A stretch of 64,000 bases of DNA, from NCBI RefSeq assembly GCF_002979755.1, contig NZ_PCPP01000001.1, forward strand, positions 1,830,665-1,894,664. Direction: 5' to 3'. Both the position numbers and the translations under genes were made by a program. Shown piece by piece: positions 9,004-19,500 of this stretch. Every line of letters starts with the position of its first letter. Position 1 is the first letter of the stretch. The notes under the pieces are model-generated. The model worked only from the letters and a program-made list of their open reading frames with translations, had not been told where the DNA came from and searched no databases. The DNA is from Chryseobacterium culicis. Its GTDB lineage: Bacteria; Bacteroidota; Bacteroidia; Flavobacteriales; Weeksellaceae.

Positions 9004-9144
9004 ATGTACTACAGAATTGCTATTTTTAAGGCTGAAAATTTGCATTTTTCTTTTAAAGAAAAGCCCTTAACAAACTTTAACCACATATAATTTTTACAAT
9101 TCATTAATATTTAAGATATTTGCGCATTGTTTTAAAAATAAAGA

Positions 9145-10461
9145 ATGAAAAAAATCTTTGTAGTATCATTCATATCAGTTGGATATTTTCTTAATGCACA
9201 GAGTCTAAGCAACTCTCCTTATGCAACGTATGGAATTGGAGATGTGAAATATGATAATACGATCGAAACTACTTCTATGGGAGGTATATCTACTGCTTTT
9301 ATAAGTGATTTTACCAGTAGTTTCAATTTTGCCAACCCGGCAAACAACGCCAATTTTGAACTTACGAGTATCAGACTGGAAGCTACCAACGAAAACAATT
9401 ATTTCAAATCGAACTACAACGATATGAAATCTACAAAGCATTCTACGTATCTTTCCAATATTTCGCTTGCATTTCCATTATCTTCTAAAGTAAAAATGGG
9501 AATCTCTTATCAGCCATACAGTTCTAAAAGCTACGATATCGTAACGGAACAGCTTGCCAGTGATAACACAACTCCCCTTTACAGAAATAACTTTAAGGGA
9601 AGCGGAACTTTGAACACTGCTCAGATTGCTCTTTCTTATAAGATCAGTCAGGAATTGTCTGTAGGGGCAAAAGCTAACCTTTACTTTGGAGATCTTAATG
9701 ACCTTAATGAGTTCCGTGCTTACAACAGTAATCTTGGTACCTATGTAGGTGAATATGTTAATGGTTATGAGACTAAAAACAGAATCAGAAACTTTAATTT
9801 CACATTAGGTACAAGCTACCAGACTTTAAATACGCGTACTGATAAGAAGTTTACCGTAGGAGCTACTGCTACTTTTGGTAATACAAGTAATATGACTACT
9901 CAGTACACCAACAGTACATACAGATATTCTGATGCTCAGGAGACTACTAAAGTTACCGGATCAGAAACAATCATAGAGCAAAAAGAAACAAAATCCAAAA
10001 ACCTTCTTCCACTTCAGGCTTCCTTAGGGGTTGGATATGGAAGTGAGAACCACTGGTTTGTATCAGGACAGGTAGATTATAAAAAAGGAGAAGATATCTC
10101 TTATTTTGGTAAAGATTTTAATTTCCAGGATACTTACAGAATTTCTGCAGGAGGATGGTATCTTCCGAACTACAATAACTTTAGAAACTACTTCTCAAGA
10201 GTAATCTATAGATATGGTGCTTTCTACGAGAGAGGAAACCTTAATCTGGAAGGAAACAGTATAAACAAGTTCGGTATTTCTGCAGGGGTTATGCTTCCAT
10301 TCAAAAACAGTAGTATCACAAGAATGAGTGGTCTTGAAATAGGGTTAGAAGTAGGTAAAAGAGGTACTCTTCAAAACAATCTGATCAACCAGAATTTCGT
10401 TAACCTGAGAATCGGCTTTAATTTTGCTGACAAATGGTTCAGAAAGACTCTTTATAACTAA
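9145..10461 (+). CDS. outer-membrane beta-barrel protein (hypothetical)
   Basis: A 438-aa protein with a signal peptide (about 1-18, ending LNAQS). The rest is made of alternating aromatic/polar strands, from SPYATYGIGDVKYDN near the start to FVNLRIGFNFADKWFRKTLYN at the end. This is typical of outer-membrane beta-barrels. Its stop codon lies one base before the lptC start, so the two are surely co-transcribed, suggesting a role in the outer membrane or LPS pathway. No specific family can be named with confidence; a FadL-like or porin-like barrel is possible. Confidence 0.75.
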   Translation: MKKIFVVSFISVGYFLNAQSLSNSPYATYGIGDVKYDNTIETTSMGGISTAFISDFTSSFNFANPANNANFELTSIRLEATNENNYFKSNYNDMKSTKHSTYLSNISLAFPLSSKVKMGISYQPYSSKSYDIVTEQLASDNTTPLYRNNFKGSGTLNTAQIALSYKISQELSVGAKANLYFGDLNDLNEFRAYNSNLGTYVGEYVNGYETKNRIRNFNFTLGTSYQTLNTRTDKKFTVGATATFGNTSNMTTQYTNSTYRYSDAQETTKVTGSETIIEQKETKSKNLLPLQASLGVGYGSENHWFVSGQVDYKKGEDISYFGKDFNFQDTYRISAGGWYLPNYNNFRNYFSRVIYRYGAFYERGNLNLEGNSINKFGISAGVMLPFKNSSITRMSGLEIGLEVGKRGTLQNNLINQNFVNLRIGFNFADKWFRKTLYN

Positions 10462-10462
10462 A

Positions 10463-11053
10463 ATGAACTTTTCAAAAAAAATATCATATAAAAATATAGC
10501 ATGCCTTTTTAGTTGTGCTATATTTTTTATATTGACATCCTGTGAAGAGGATCTTACCAAAAGAAATGGCAGCCAAAGCAAAAATTTCCCTTCACAAATC
10601 ATCAACAACGCCAATATTATACAGCGTGATTCCGGTTTTGTTACTTTAAAGGCCAAAGCACCGATCATTGAAAAATATGAGTTGATCGACAGCCCGTATG
10701 TAATAGCCAGAAAAGGAATCGACATTGAGTTTTTTGATAAAAAGAAACCTAAGGTTCCAGGAAGAATTACGGCTAAATACGCCCGTATTTTTGAATACAA
10801 AAAGTTCTACGAAGCCAAAGGTGATGTAAGAATAAAAACCAATGAAGGACAGAGATTTGCCATGCAGAGTATTTATTGGGATCAGCGAAAAAACAGAATC
10901 TATACCAAAGATACGGTATACGTTACCATGGAAGACGGCTCTACGCTGGTAGGTGCCAATGGAATGACTGCCAAAGATGATTTTTCCGAATATACATTCT
11001 ATAACAACTCAGGAGATTTCAGTTCAAAAAGAATTTCTGAGAATAAAAAATAA
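10463..11053 (+). CDS. lptC: LPS export protein LptC (lipoprotein form)
   Basis: A 196-aa protein whose lipobox FILTSCEED follows a short hydrophobic segment, so it is a predicted lipoprotein. The body is a periplasmic LptC/OstA-like beta-jellyroll (PYVIARKGIDIEFFDKK..., YEAKGDVRIKTNEGQ, TKDTVYVTMEDGSTL). LptC passes lipopolysaccharide from the LptBFG transporter to LptA. I chose the ATG at 10463, one base after the preceding stop, because it gives a proper signal sequence. An open frame 39 bp further upstream would overlap the preceding gene and put 13 residues before the signal. Confidence 0.85.
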   Translation: MNFSKKISYKNIACLFSCAIFFILTSCEEDLTKRNGSQSKNFPSQIINNANIIQRDSGFVTLKAKAPIIEKYELIDSPYVIARKGIDIEFFDKKKPKVPGRITAKYARIFEYKKFYEAKGDVRIKTNEGQRFAMQSIYWDQRKNRIYTKDTVYVTMEDGSTLVGANGMTAKDDFSEYTFYNNSGDFSSKRISENKK

Positions 11054-11065
11054 TTCCAAAAAACT

Positions 11066-12109
11066 ATGAAAGCTCTGGCTATTGGACTGATGTCCGGGAC
11101 AAGTCTGGACGGTTTGGATATCTGCCTTGCCAAATTTGAAAAACAGGACATATGGACCTTTCAAATCCTGAAGGCCGAGACACTCTCCTATTCTGAGGAT
11201 TGGGAATCTCAACTTAGAAACTCGGTTCACCTTTCTGCTGAAGATTTACTGGAACTGCATTCAGAGTATGGTTTTTATCTGGGACAGCGGGTTAAAGAAT
11301 TTATTCATAAGCATCAGCTTGAAAATATCGACCTGATTGCTTCTCATGGACATACCGTTTTTCATCAGCCAAAGAGAAAATTCACCCTTCAGATTGGGGA
11401 CGGCAGAGCGATCAAACTGGAAACCGGATTACCCGTCATTTATGATTTCAGAAGTCAGGATGTTCTAATGAATGGAAATGGGGCACCTCTGGTACCCATA
11501 GGGGATGCATTGCTTTTTTCGGAGTACAGCGCTTGTTTAAACCTTGGTGGTTTTTCCAATATTTCATTACAATCAGGCGAAAAAAGAATCGCTTTTGATA
11601 TTGCCCCGGTTAATATTGTTTTAAATTATTTGGCTCAAAAGCTTCATAAAAACTTTGATGAAAACGGAGAATTGGCTGAAAAAGGAAAAATCAATGAGAC
11701 CTTACTGAATCAGCTTAACGCATTGGATTTTTACCATCTTTCACCTCCAAAATCTTTGGGAATTGAATGGTGTAACCAGCATATATTTCCAGCTCTTGAA
11801 AATATAGAAACCCTGGATGCGCTGGCAACTTTTACAGAGCATGCCGCCCAGCAGATTTCCCTTGTTATCAATAAAAATAATATAAAAGATATTCTGGTTA
11901 CAGGCGGAGGTGCCTACAACACGTTTTTAATTGAAAAAATAAGAGCAAAAACAAAAGCCGAAGTGATCATCCCTGAAAAAGAGATCATCAATTATAAGGA
12001 AGCTTTGATTTTTGCCTTTATGGGCGTTCTAAAAATGAATAATGAGATCAATGTGTTGTCTTCTGCCACAGGAAGTTCTCATGACCACTCCTCAGGAGTT
12101 ACCGTATAA
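11066..12109 (+). CDS. anmK: anhydro-N-acetylmuramic acid kinase
   Basis: A 347-aa sugar kinase of the AnmK family. It has the N-terminal phosphate-binding motif GLMSGTSLDGLD (about 7-18), the segment ASHGHTVFHQP, the substrate motif GNGAPLVPIGD (about 138-148) and a C-terminal VTGGGAYN adenosine loop. AnmK phosphorylates 1,6-anhydroMurNAc from cell-wall turnover to MurNAc-6-phosphate. It follows lptC by 12 bp and is probably in the same transcript, ending at the hairpin at 12132-12154. Confidence 0.95.
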   Translation: MKALAIGLMSGTSLDGLDICLAKFEKQDIWTFQILKAETLSYSEDWESQLRNSVHLSAEDLLELHSEYGFYLGQRVKEFIHKHQLENIDLIASHGHTVFHQPKRKFTLQIGDGRAIKLETGLPVIYDFRSQDVLMNGNGAPLVPIGDALLFSEYSACLNLGGFSNISLQSGEKRIAFDIAPVNIVLNYLAQKLHKNFDENGELAEKGKINETLLNQLNALDFYHLSPPKSLGIEWCNQHIFPALENIETLDALATFTEHAAQQISLVINKNNIKDILVTGGGAYNTFLIEKIRAKTKAEVIIPEKEIINYKEALIFAFMGVLKMNNEINVLSSATGSSHDHSSGVTV

Positions 12110-12131
12110 GAATCTCTCATATAAAAATAAA

Positions 12132-12154
12132 AAAACCTTCATTTTGAAGGTTTT
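12132..12154. terminator. bidirectional terminator between anmK and the SRPBCC gene
   Basis: Stem AAAACCTTC (12132-12140) / GAAGGTTTT (12146-12154), loop ATTTT, flanked by A and T runs. It lies between two convergent genes and can serve both. Confidence 0.8.
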
Positions 12155-12156
12155 TA

Positions 12157-12546
12157 TTATTTATAAGCTTCGATTTTATCAGTAAGCGTATTGATAAAGT
12201 TCTGTAATGGTTTTTCTACCATCATTTTAATGAATGGATTGAATTTCCCTTCGAATAACATCTGAACTTCAGTTTGATTATCACTGATCGGGTTTAAAGT
12301 TGCTGTTAATGTAAAATCCAAGCTTGAACTTGCAGATTTTAAAACAGCTTTCTGATCATCTACTTCGTCTATTTTTAACGCAATTTCCGGCATTCCCTGT
12401 AATCCAAATTTAAATCCGTTATCTCTCGTTTCAAATTTCTGAAGACCATCCGGCATAAAATCTTTGTAATTTTCAGGTGATTTCAGCAACTCGGTAAGTT
12501 CTTTAGATGATTTATTGACAATAATCTTTCGTCCTTCTAAATTCAT
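12157..12546 (-). CDS. START-like / SRPBCC-family protein
   Basis: A 129-aa single-domain cytoplasmic protein. It begins MNLEGRKIIVNKSSKELTELLKSPENYKDFMP, resembling the first strand and helices of polyketide-cyclase/START-like folds. It ends with a long C-terminal helix (ENFINTLTDKIEAYK-like) that would cap a hydrophobic cavity. Such small SRPBCC proteins are common in Bacteroidota and mostly of unknown ligand. It is divergent from the Nudix gene, 36 bp apart, so their promoters overlap. Confidence 0.7.
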   Translation of the reverse strand: MNLEGRKIIVNKSSKELTELLKSPENYKDFMPDGLQKFETRDNGFKFGLQGMPEIALKIDEVDDQKAVLKSASSSLDFTLTATLNPISDNQTEVQMLFEGKFNPFIKMMVEKPLQNFINTLTDKIEAYK

Positions 12547-12582
12547 TTTTTATTTTTGTATTTAAATTCTTAACTATTACAA

Positions 12583-13194
12583 ATGTATAAAGTTTTTGTC
12601 AACGAAAAAAAATTATTGATATCTAAGCATCCTGAAGAACTTGAAAAAAAGCTTGCGTATGAAAATTACACAACTTTAGAGATTGCTTTGGATCTTTTAG
12701 AGAACACTTCTCTACAGGAACTTAATGTATATGGAGAGAATTTGGATGAAATCTGGCAGGAGTTCCAAAAGCTTTTCAGAATTATAGAAGCTGCAGGAGG
12801 TCTCGTGAATAATCCTGAAGGTAAGATTCTTTTCATTAAAAGACTGGGCAAATGGGATCTTCCTAAAGGTAAGATGGAAAAAGGAGAATCCAGAGAAGAG
12901 TCTGCAGTACGGGAAATAGAGGAAGAAACCGGCCTTAGTGATGTAGAGCTTGTAAAATTCATCAATACCACTTACCACATCTATGTAGAAAGAAATGGGG
13001 AGAAAATTTTAAAATGTACCCATTGGTTTGAAATGAACTTTGATGGAGAAGATACTTCCACGCCACAAATAGAAGAAGGTATTACTGAAGTTGCCTGGAA
13101 AACAACGTCAGAAATTGAGGATGAAGTTTTCCCAAGTACGTTTAAAAATATTAAACTGATTGTAAAAGAATTCTGGGATTTGAAGAAATCTTAA
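12583..13194 (+). CDS. Nudix hydrolase
   Basis: A 203-aa protein. The N-terminal 70 residues are a family-specific extension (MYKVFVNEKKLLISK...). The Nudix domain then starts around AAGGLVNNPEGKILFIKR. The Nudix box, about 108-130, reads G-x5-E-x7-REIEEETGL, with GKMEKGESREE visible at its start. These acidic residues bind the metal that hydrolyses nucleoside diphosphate-linked compounds. The substrate is unknown. A purine-rich dispersed repeat begins right after the stop codon. Confidence 0.9.
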   Translation: MYKVFVNEKKLLISKHPEELEKKLAYENYTTLEIALDLLENTSLQELNVYGENLDEIWQEFQKLFRIIEAAGGLVNNPEGKILFIKRLGKWDLPKGKMEKGESREESAVREIEEETGLSDVELVKFINTTYHIYVERNGEKILKCTHWFEMNFDGEDTSTPQIEEGITEVAWKTTSEIEDEVFPSTFKNIKLIVKEFWDLKKS

Positions 13195-13195
13195 A

Positions 13196-13350
13196 AGCCG
13201 GAAGCTGGAAGAATGAAGCCGGAAGTTACTATCCGGCCAATTACTTCTTAAAGTGTTTATTGACCAATGAAATTTTATAAAGTTGAATAAAAGAGGAAGC
13301 TCTTCAATTGCGTTCATGAACTTCCCTCTCCCAGCCTCCAGCTTTCTTAC
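13196..13350. repeat. purine-rich GAAGCTGGAAG dispersed element
   Basis: The left part (13196-13236) contains GCCGGAAGCTGGAAG and GGAAGTTACTATCCGG. The right end (13320-13350) contains the complementary ACTTCCCTCTCCCAGCC and TCCAGCTTTCTTA. GGAAGTTACTATCCG recurs exactly at 26543-26557, and closely related blocks occur at 26636-26656, 37456-37490, 42118-42155 and 55907-56054. The two ends can pair, so the unit looks like an inverted-repeat mobile or structural element. Confidence 0.6.
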
Positions 13351-13354
13351 TGTA

Positions 13355-14626
13355 TTAAATAAAATCAATCAGCTTCTCCAGCGCAATTCCTCTAGACCCT
13401 TTCAACAAGATGTTTTCGGACTGAATCCTATTTTGTTTCAAATATTCTATCAGCTCTGCTGTATTTTCAAAAGCAAGATCTGAAGGATTAACTGCTTTAA
13501 AATGTTTTCCCACAGTAATAATCTCGTTGAAATGAAGATCCTGAGCCAGTTTTAAGATGTTCTGATGCTCTTTCTCGCTTTCATCACCCAATTCCAGCAT
13601 ATCTCCAATGATAATGGTTGTAGTACCTTCAAAACTGATAAAGTTATTCAATGAAGCAGTCATAGAGCTTGGGTTCGCATTATACGTATCCAGAACCAAA
13701 GTCCGTCCTTCTTTTTTCACCACCTGAGATCTCATATTGGTAGGGGTATACCATTCCAGTGCGTGTTGTATTTTGTCAAAACCAATTCCGAAATGAAGAC
13801 CCAGGCTTGCAGCTGCACAAAGGTTGGTAAAATTATACTCTCCGGTCAGCTTTGAAACGGCTTTTATTCCCTGATAAGTCAACCCTACAAAATGTTCTTC
13901 TGAAAAAGATTCAAAATTATAATCGGATGTATCTTTTCCAAAAGTAATTTTAGGTGAATAGTTTTCAGTTTTTTCTACCTGGATAGGATCATTTTCGTTA
14001 ACAACAATAGTTCTGTTATTGTTGTTAAGATAATCATACAGTTCAGACTTTCCTTTAATCACGCCCTCAAAACCTCCGAATCCTTCTAAATGGGCTTTTC
14101 CAAAATTGGTAATATAGCCAAAATCAGGTTGAGCAAGGGTACACAGAAATTCTATTTCTTTCTGATGGTTGGCTCCCATTTCAATCACAGCCATTTCATG
14201 TTCCGGTTTAATGGAAAGAATTGTTAACGGAACTCCGATGTGATTGTTCAGGTTTCCAAATGTATACTGAACATTAAATTTTTCAGAAAGAACGGCATGA
14301 ATAAGTTCTTTTGTGGTAGTCTTACCATTACTTCCCGTAAGTCCTATAAAAGGAATGCTAAGTCTGCTTCTGTGATAAATAGCCAGCTGTTGCAAAAACT
14401 CAAGGGTAGACGGAACATAGAAAATGTTTTTATCGTTGTTTTCAAATTCAGGAAGTTCAACAATCACGGCCAAAGCTCCATCATCAATGGCTTTTTCCGC
14501 TAAGGTAGCTGCATTGAAATTTTCACCGGAAAAAGCAAAGAAAATATCATTCTGTGCTATTTTTCTGCTGTCAATGGTCACTTTTGCGGCCTGCAGAAAT
14601 AAAGGATAAAACTGTTCTATATTCAT
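13355..14626 (-). CDS. murF: UDP-N-acetylmuramoyl-tripeptide--D-Ala-D-Ala ligase
   Basis: A 423-aa Mur ligase of peptidoglycan synthesis that joins D-Ala-D-Ala to the UDP-MurNAc tripeptide in the cytoplasm. The N-terminal domain has SRKIAQNDIFFAFSG. The central ATPase has the P-loop GLTGSNGKTTTKELI (about 96-110) and MGANHQKEIEFL. The C-terminal domain includes LDTYNANPSSM and GDMLELGDES, both typical of MurF rather than MurC/D/E. It is single, followed downstream by the purine-rich repeat. Confidence 0.95.
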   Translation of the reverse strand: MNIEQFYPLFLQAAKVTIDSRKIAQNDIFFAFSGENFNAATLAEKAIDDGALAVIVELPEFENNDKNIFYVPSTLEFLQQLAIYHRSRLSIPFIGLTGSNGKTTTKELIHAVLSEKFNVQYTFGNLNNHIGVPLTILSIKPEHEMAVIEMGANHQKEIEFLCTLAQPDFGYITNFGKAHLEGFGGFEGVIKGKSELYDYLNNNNRTIVVNENDPIQVEKTENYSPKITFGKDTSDYNFESFSEEHFVGLTYQGIKAVSKLTGEYNFTNLCAAASLGLHFGIGFDKIQHALEWYTPTNMRSQVVKKEGRTLVLDTYNANPSSMTASLNNFISFEGTTTIIIGDMLELGDESEKEHQNILKLAQDLHFNEIITVGKHFKAVNPSDLAFENTAELIEYLKQNRIQSENILLKGSRGIALEKLIDFI

Positions 14627-14730
14627 TTGGAAATATATATTTTTTTAAAAGTGGTCACATGCAATCGCCAAATCTACATGAGTATTTTAGACTTTTTAAC
14701 CGAAGCGATTTCATGGTTCAAAAATAAAAA

Positions 14731-14754
14731 AACCTTCCGAAAGTTCGGAAGGTT
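14731..14754 (-). terminator. terminator of gldJ
   Basis: Arms AACCTTCCGA and TCGGAAGGTT form a strong stem with a tetraloop, with A/T runs on both sides, 26 bp after the gldJ stop codon. Confidence 0.8.
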
Positions 14755-14779
14755 TTTTATAAGTATTTTTTGATAAATA

Positions 14780-16381
14780 TTATCTTCTAGTTCTACTCTT
14801 ATCGTTAGTTCTAGCATCCTGTGCAACACGGAATCCTACCCAACCATAAGCTCTGTTTTGATTTTTATATCTTCTTTGTCCCGGATCCAGCCAATACGCT
14901 GTATCCTGCCAAGAACCTCCTTTCACCACTCTAACTTCGTTAGAAATTCCTGAAGTTCTCTCTTTGGTATCTTTCTGTAATTTCACTCTACCAGTTCCAT
15001 CTACAACAAAGCTTTTCTTAGGAGCGTTGTACATATCGAATCCGGCAGCAGAATCAGAAGCTCTGTAATATTCTAAAGAAGATTGTCTGTCACCATCTCT
15101 GTAATTTCTGTAGTCAGCGATAGTCTGTCTTTCAAATTGTCCAGGAAGTCCTTTGTAAACTAATCTTCCGTCAGCCAAAGTATCATATTTGATAGTACCT
15201 TCGTCGATCATTTTATAAGTACCGTCTCCGTTTCTTACAATTGCCTGAGGCATGTTACCTCTATAATAGTTGAAATCGTTGTAATCTTCATCAATGATTG
15301 GTCTGTAAACATCAGCCGTCCATTCAGCAACGTTTCCGTACATACCATACACACCTAAATCATTAGAAGGGTATTGTCTTACGTCAGAAGTTTGAGCAGA
15401 ACCGTCATTCTTCCATCCAGCGATACCTGAGTAGTCACCTTTACCCATTTTGAAGTTTTCAAGGAACATTCCTCTGTCTCTTCCTTTAGTACCTCTTAAT
15501 CTTTCGATTTCAGGTTTTTTACCTAGATATTGGTTATATTCTCTGGTTTTAGCCATACCAAGAGCTGCATATTCCCACTCTACTTCGGTAGGAAGTCTGA
15601 ACTTCTGTACCATTGCAGAATTAGGAGCTCTGTTAGCAGCAAGCAATCTCTGGTTGGTAGTTTTCATACCTGTTTTTTGCTGCATTCTTTTCTCGTTGAT
15701 ATACCCTTGCATTTCAGGATCATTCGATTTGAATTTATCCATGTTGAAAGCAGTACCTCCCTGGTTGTTAGATTCGTTGATATACAAATCTTTAGCAATA
15801 ATACCAGCCTGCATCAAAGCTTTTTCGTTCGCTCTGTCTGACAGCCATTCACAGTATCTGTTTGCCTGAGTCCAGGAAACTCCTACTACCGGATAGTAAT
15901 CAAACTCCGGAGAACGCAGATAAGTTTCATTATAATCGTTTCTTGCTAATTTGTTGTCCCATAATAAGGTATCCGGCAAAGCACCGTTATAGATCTCCTT
16001 AAAACTCGGGTCACTTGGTGGGAATACATACTTCAACCATGTAAGGTATTCGCGGTATTCGTAGTTAGTAATTTCAGTTTCACCGATAAAGAATGAACTT
16101 ACCTGCATTCTGCGAGGCGTGTTATTCCAATCGTGCATAACATCATCTTTCACTAATCCCATTGTAAAAGTTCCACCTTCTACATATACCATTCCAGGCC
16201 ACCCCTTCTGCTTTTGTTGCTTTCCTGCAAAAAACCAACCTTGTTTTTCGTTTGGTTTCCAACCTGTTTTACTGACAAATTTTTTGGTACCGCCACCTTT
16301 GCTGGTTCCTGATCCGCCACAGCTGGTTAATGCAAGTGTAGAACTTAATGCTATTAATGAAAACAACTTTAGTTTTTTCAT
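14780..16381 (-). CDS. gldJ: gliding motility lipoprotein GldJ
   Basis: A 533-aa predicted lipoprotein (signal MKKLKLFSLIALSSTLALTSC, lipobox Cys about 21). It carries a formylglycine-generating-enzyme (FGE)-sulfatase-like domain: GGTFTMG near the start, PTEVEWEYAALGM in the middle, NVAEWTADVY, and GWVGFRVA near the C-terminus. GldJ is an essential gliding/T9SS component that stabilises GldK. The adjacent divergent porU-porV pair is the conserved flavobacterial arrangement. I start at 16381, not at an in-frame ATG 156 bp upstream, because only this start gives a lipoprotein signal and it lies downstream of a good promoter. The C-terminal tail is basic (KSRTRR). Confidence 0.93.
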   Translation of the reverse strand: MKKLKLFSLIALSSTLALTSCGGSGTSKGGGTKKFVSKTGWKPNEKQGWFFAGKQQKQKGWPGMVYVEGGTFTMGLVKDDVMHDWNNTPRRMQVSSFFIGETEITNYEYREYLTWLKYVFPPSDPSFKEIYNGALPDTLLWDNKLARNDYNETYLRSPEFDYYPVVGVSWTQANRYCEWLSDRANEKALMQAGIIAKDLYINESNNQGGTAFNMDKFKSNDPEMQGYINEKRMQQKTGMKTTNQRLLAANRAPNSAMVQKFRLPTEVEWEYAALGMAKTREYNQYLGKKPEIERLRGTKGRDRGMFLENFKMGKGDYSGIAGWKNDGSAQTSDVRQYPSNDLGVYGMYGNVAEWTADVYRPIIDEDYNDFNYYRGNMPQAIVRNGDGTYKMIDEGTIKYDTLADGRLVYKGLPGQFERQTIADYRNYRDGDRQSSLEYYRASDSAAGFDMYNAPKKSFVVDGTGRVKLQKDTKERTSGISNEVRVVKGGSWQDTAYWLDPGQRRYKNQNRAYGWVGFRVAQDARTNDKSRTRR

Positions 16382-16399
16382 AGTCGATATAAATATTTT

Positions 16400-16429
16400 C
16401 AAAGTACAAAGAAAAAATAAATTATTCAA
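16400..16429 (-). promoter_or_regulatory. promoter of gldJ
   Basis: On the minus strand TTG (16427-16429) is followed after 20 bp by TACTTTG (16400-16406), close to the flavobacterial -33/-7 pattern. The gldJ ATG is 19 bp downstream. This supports the shorter gldJ start. Confidence 0.55.
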
Positions 16430-16545
16430 TAAATCAAGTAAACATTTGATTTTTTTGAAAAACGTTAACAAATTAATTTTATTGTATCGCAATTTAATTC
16501 TAAAATTTTGATTTATTTTGTAATTTAGCAATTTCAATAGTAAAC

Positions 16546-19500
16546 ATGAGACGAAAAATCACTCTTTTATCTTTAATCGCTTTTGCATCAACACTTTACG
16601 CCCAGAGAAACACCATAGAATGGAATGGTTCTAAAATCCAGGATTTTGGTGACACAAAATTAAATCTTCCCAATTTTAAAAATGAAGGTTTTTCTTTCAG
16701 CCAAAATAATGTTTTTATAGTAACCCAACAAAAAATTGGAGAAAAGCAACTGAAAATTTCAGACCTTGTTTGGGAAGGTGTTTCCAATCAGGATTTGTTT
16801 GAGCTGGATAAAGGCAGACTTCCTGATTATGATGTAGCCGATGTTTCCTATTATACTTTAAATGGTGAAAGCTATGCCAGCATTAGTATTGCTTTATTTA
16901 AAAATATAAAGGGGCGTGTTCAGAGATTATCTTCATTTAATGTTTCAGAAGCTTCTTCTTTTATCAATACTACAGGAACGGTTAATAAAATAGGAACTAC
17001 TGCCAATCCTTTATCCAGTGGAAACTTCTACAAAATAAAGGTAGACAAGTCCGGGGTATTCAAAATCACTTCACAGTTTTTAAGAGATAATGGAATCAAT
17101 CCGAGTTCTGTAAATCCTAAAAACTTCAGAATTTATGGAAACGGAGGGGTAATGCTTCCTGAATACAATCAGGATCCAAGATATGGTGCTTTACAGGAAA
17201 ATGCCATTCAGGTAGTAGGTGAAGACGATGGGGTATGGAATGACAATGATTATGCTCTTTTCTATGCACAGGGTTCTGATGGATATAACCTTTATGACAC
17301 TTCCAATGGAAATGGCTTTAAAAGACACGATACCCGATTCAGTGAGAGAAGCAATAATGTTAAAAACATCTATGAGGATTTCTCTTATTATTATATCAAC
17401 TTTGACAAAGGTGCGGGAAAAAGAGTTCCAACTGTTGACGGAAACCTTCCTGCCCAGATGATTACAAGGTATGACAATTACCAGGTGATCAATAAAGATC
17501 AGAAAAACCTGTTAAAGGTCGGGAGAACATGGGTAGAAGATACGCCTTTCACTAATGAAAAAACAGTAACGCTTACTACCAATTCGCCTATACAGGCTAA
17601 TGATGTAATACGATACAGAACTCAGGTTGTAGCATATAATTCACAACAGAATACTGTTGATTTTAAGATCAACAATTTAAATCCGCATCCGTTACAGGTT
17701 ATCCCTACGGATACATCCAGTTATCAGTATACTTTTTATCCTGTAACGTATTCCGGAACACTCACCAATCTTACCGGAAATCAGTTTACACTGGTTTATA
17801 ACCCTGATATTTCCAAAAATCCCAATGGAACGTTCTATTTTGATTATGTAGAGGTTCAGTATAAAGAAAATCTTGCGTTCAATGGTTCACAGATGAATTT
17901 CAGGGATTATTCGATTGTAAGTGGAAGTAATACAGCCTATGGTTTCAGTATCAGTAATGCAGCTAATATTGAACAGGTATGGGATGTTACGGATATTACC
18001 AATGCAAACCGAAGAGTGAATAAAGCAGGAGCTGGTTCTTTCAACTTTGCCTATACCGCTGCTGATCAGAATTTCAACAATGAGTTTGTAGCTTTCCGTG
18101 CTGATGCAGCTTTCAGTCCTCAATTTGTAGGAAGAATTTCCAACCAGAATCTTTCTGCCATACAAAATGTAGATTATCTCATCCTTACCGTCCCTGAAAT
18201 GATGGGACAGGCACAGCGACTTGCCAACTATCATCAGACTCACCATAACTATAAGGTAGAAATTGTTGACATTAACAAAATCTATGAGGAATATGGCAGC
18301 GGAAGTAAAGATCTTACTGCAATAAGAGACTTTGTCAGCAAACTGAATACTCCGCTGGGCAGACTTCAGTATGTATTTATTCTGGGGGATGCCTCATACG
18401 ATTATAAAAACAGAGTTCCGAATAATTCAAACGTTGTTGCCAGCTATCAGAGTGAGCAGTCTTCAGACTACGTTTCATCATTCGTGACGGATGATTATAT
18501 CGTCATGACTAAACCGCAGACCACACTATTAATTGAAAATAACTTACCGGACCTACCCGTGGGTAGAATTCCTGCAGCCAATGCAAGTGAAGCCGGAGAT
18601 ATGATCAATAAAACACTGGCTTATTACAATTCTCTTCAAGGACAGTCAAGCCCTTTCGGAGACTGGCGCATGAGACTTGACTTTGTTGTAGATGATAATG
18701 ATGAAGGTGGAGGTCCGTTTCATAATGTAATGAACAATTCCCTGGTGAGTATATTTGAGCAGCCAGGTCAGACGGATCTTAAAGAATATAATGTCAAAAA
18801 ATTATATATGGATGCTTTTACCGCTCAGAGCACCTCTGGAGGGCGAAGATATCCACAGGTAAATCAGGCGATTTCCAATGCTATCGGAAACAGTCTGTAT
18901 CTGTTCTATTTCGGACATGGAGGAATCAATGGCTGGGCACAGGAAAGAGTTCTGACGAGTAGTGAGGTTCAGAATGCCAACAATTTCTCTAATGTATACA
19001 GCAGATTTCCATTCGTTTCTACCATCACTTGTGAATTTACATTATGGGATGAACCATCCACCAACTCTGTAGGAGAACAGTTTATTAAGATGAAGCAGGG
19101 AGGTGTTTCCACAATGATTACTTCCAGCCGTGCTATTGGGGTAGATTATGGACGTGATTTTACCAATACATTTACTCAGAATATTTTTAAATTAACCAAC
19201 GATGATTTTAATTCGTTAGGAAATGCTCACTTAATTGCTAAAAAACAAAAAGGGCCAAACAGCAATCACTTAAAAGTAAACTTATTGGGTGATCCTGCTA
19301 TGAAATTAAGCAGACCACAAAGACTTTTAATCATTGATAATATTGAAACTCCGGTTCCAGGACTGATAAGAGGGTTGGATTTTGTAAAGATAAAAGGACA
19401 CATCAATAATCCAAACGGAACATTGAATAATACCTTCAACGGAAAAGTCAGCATCAATATTTTTGATAAGAGATTAAACAAGAAAACATTAAATAACAGT

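Noticed and set aside
16382..16537. 52-residue N-terminal extension of GldJ
   Set aside because: It would hide the lipoprotein signal and covers the promoter with TTG-N20-TACTTTG.
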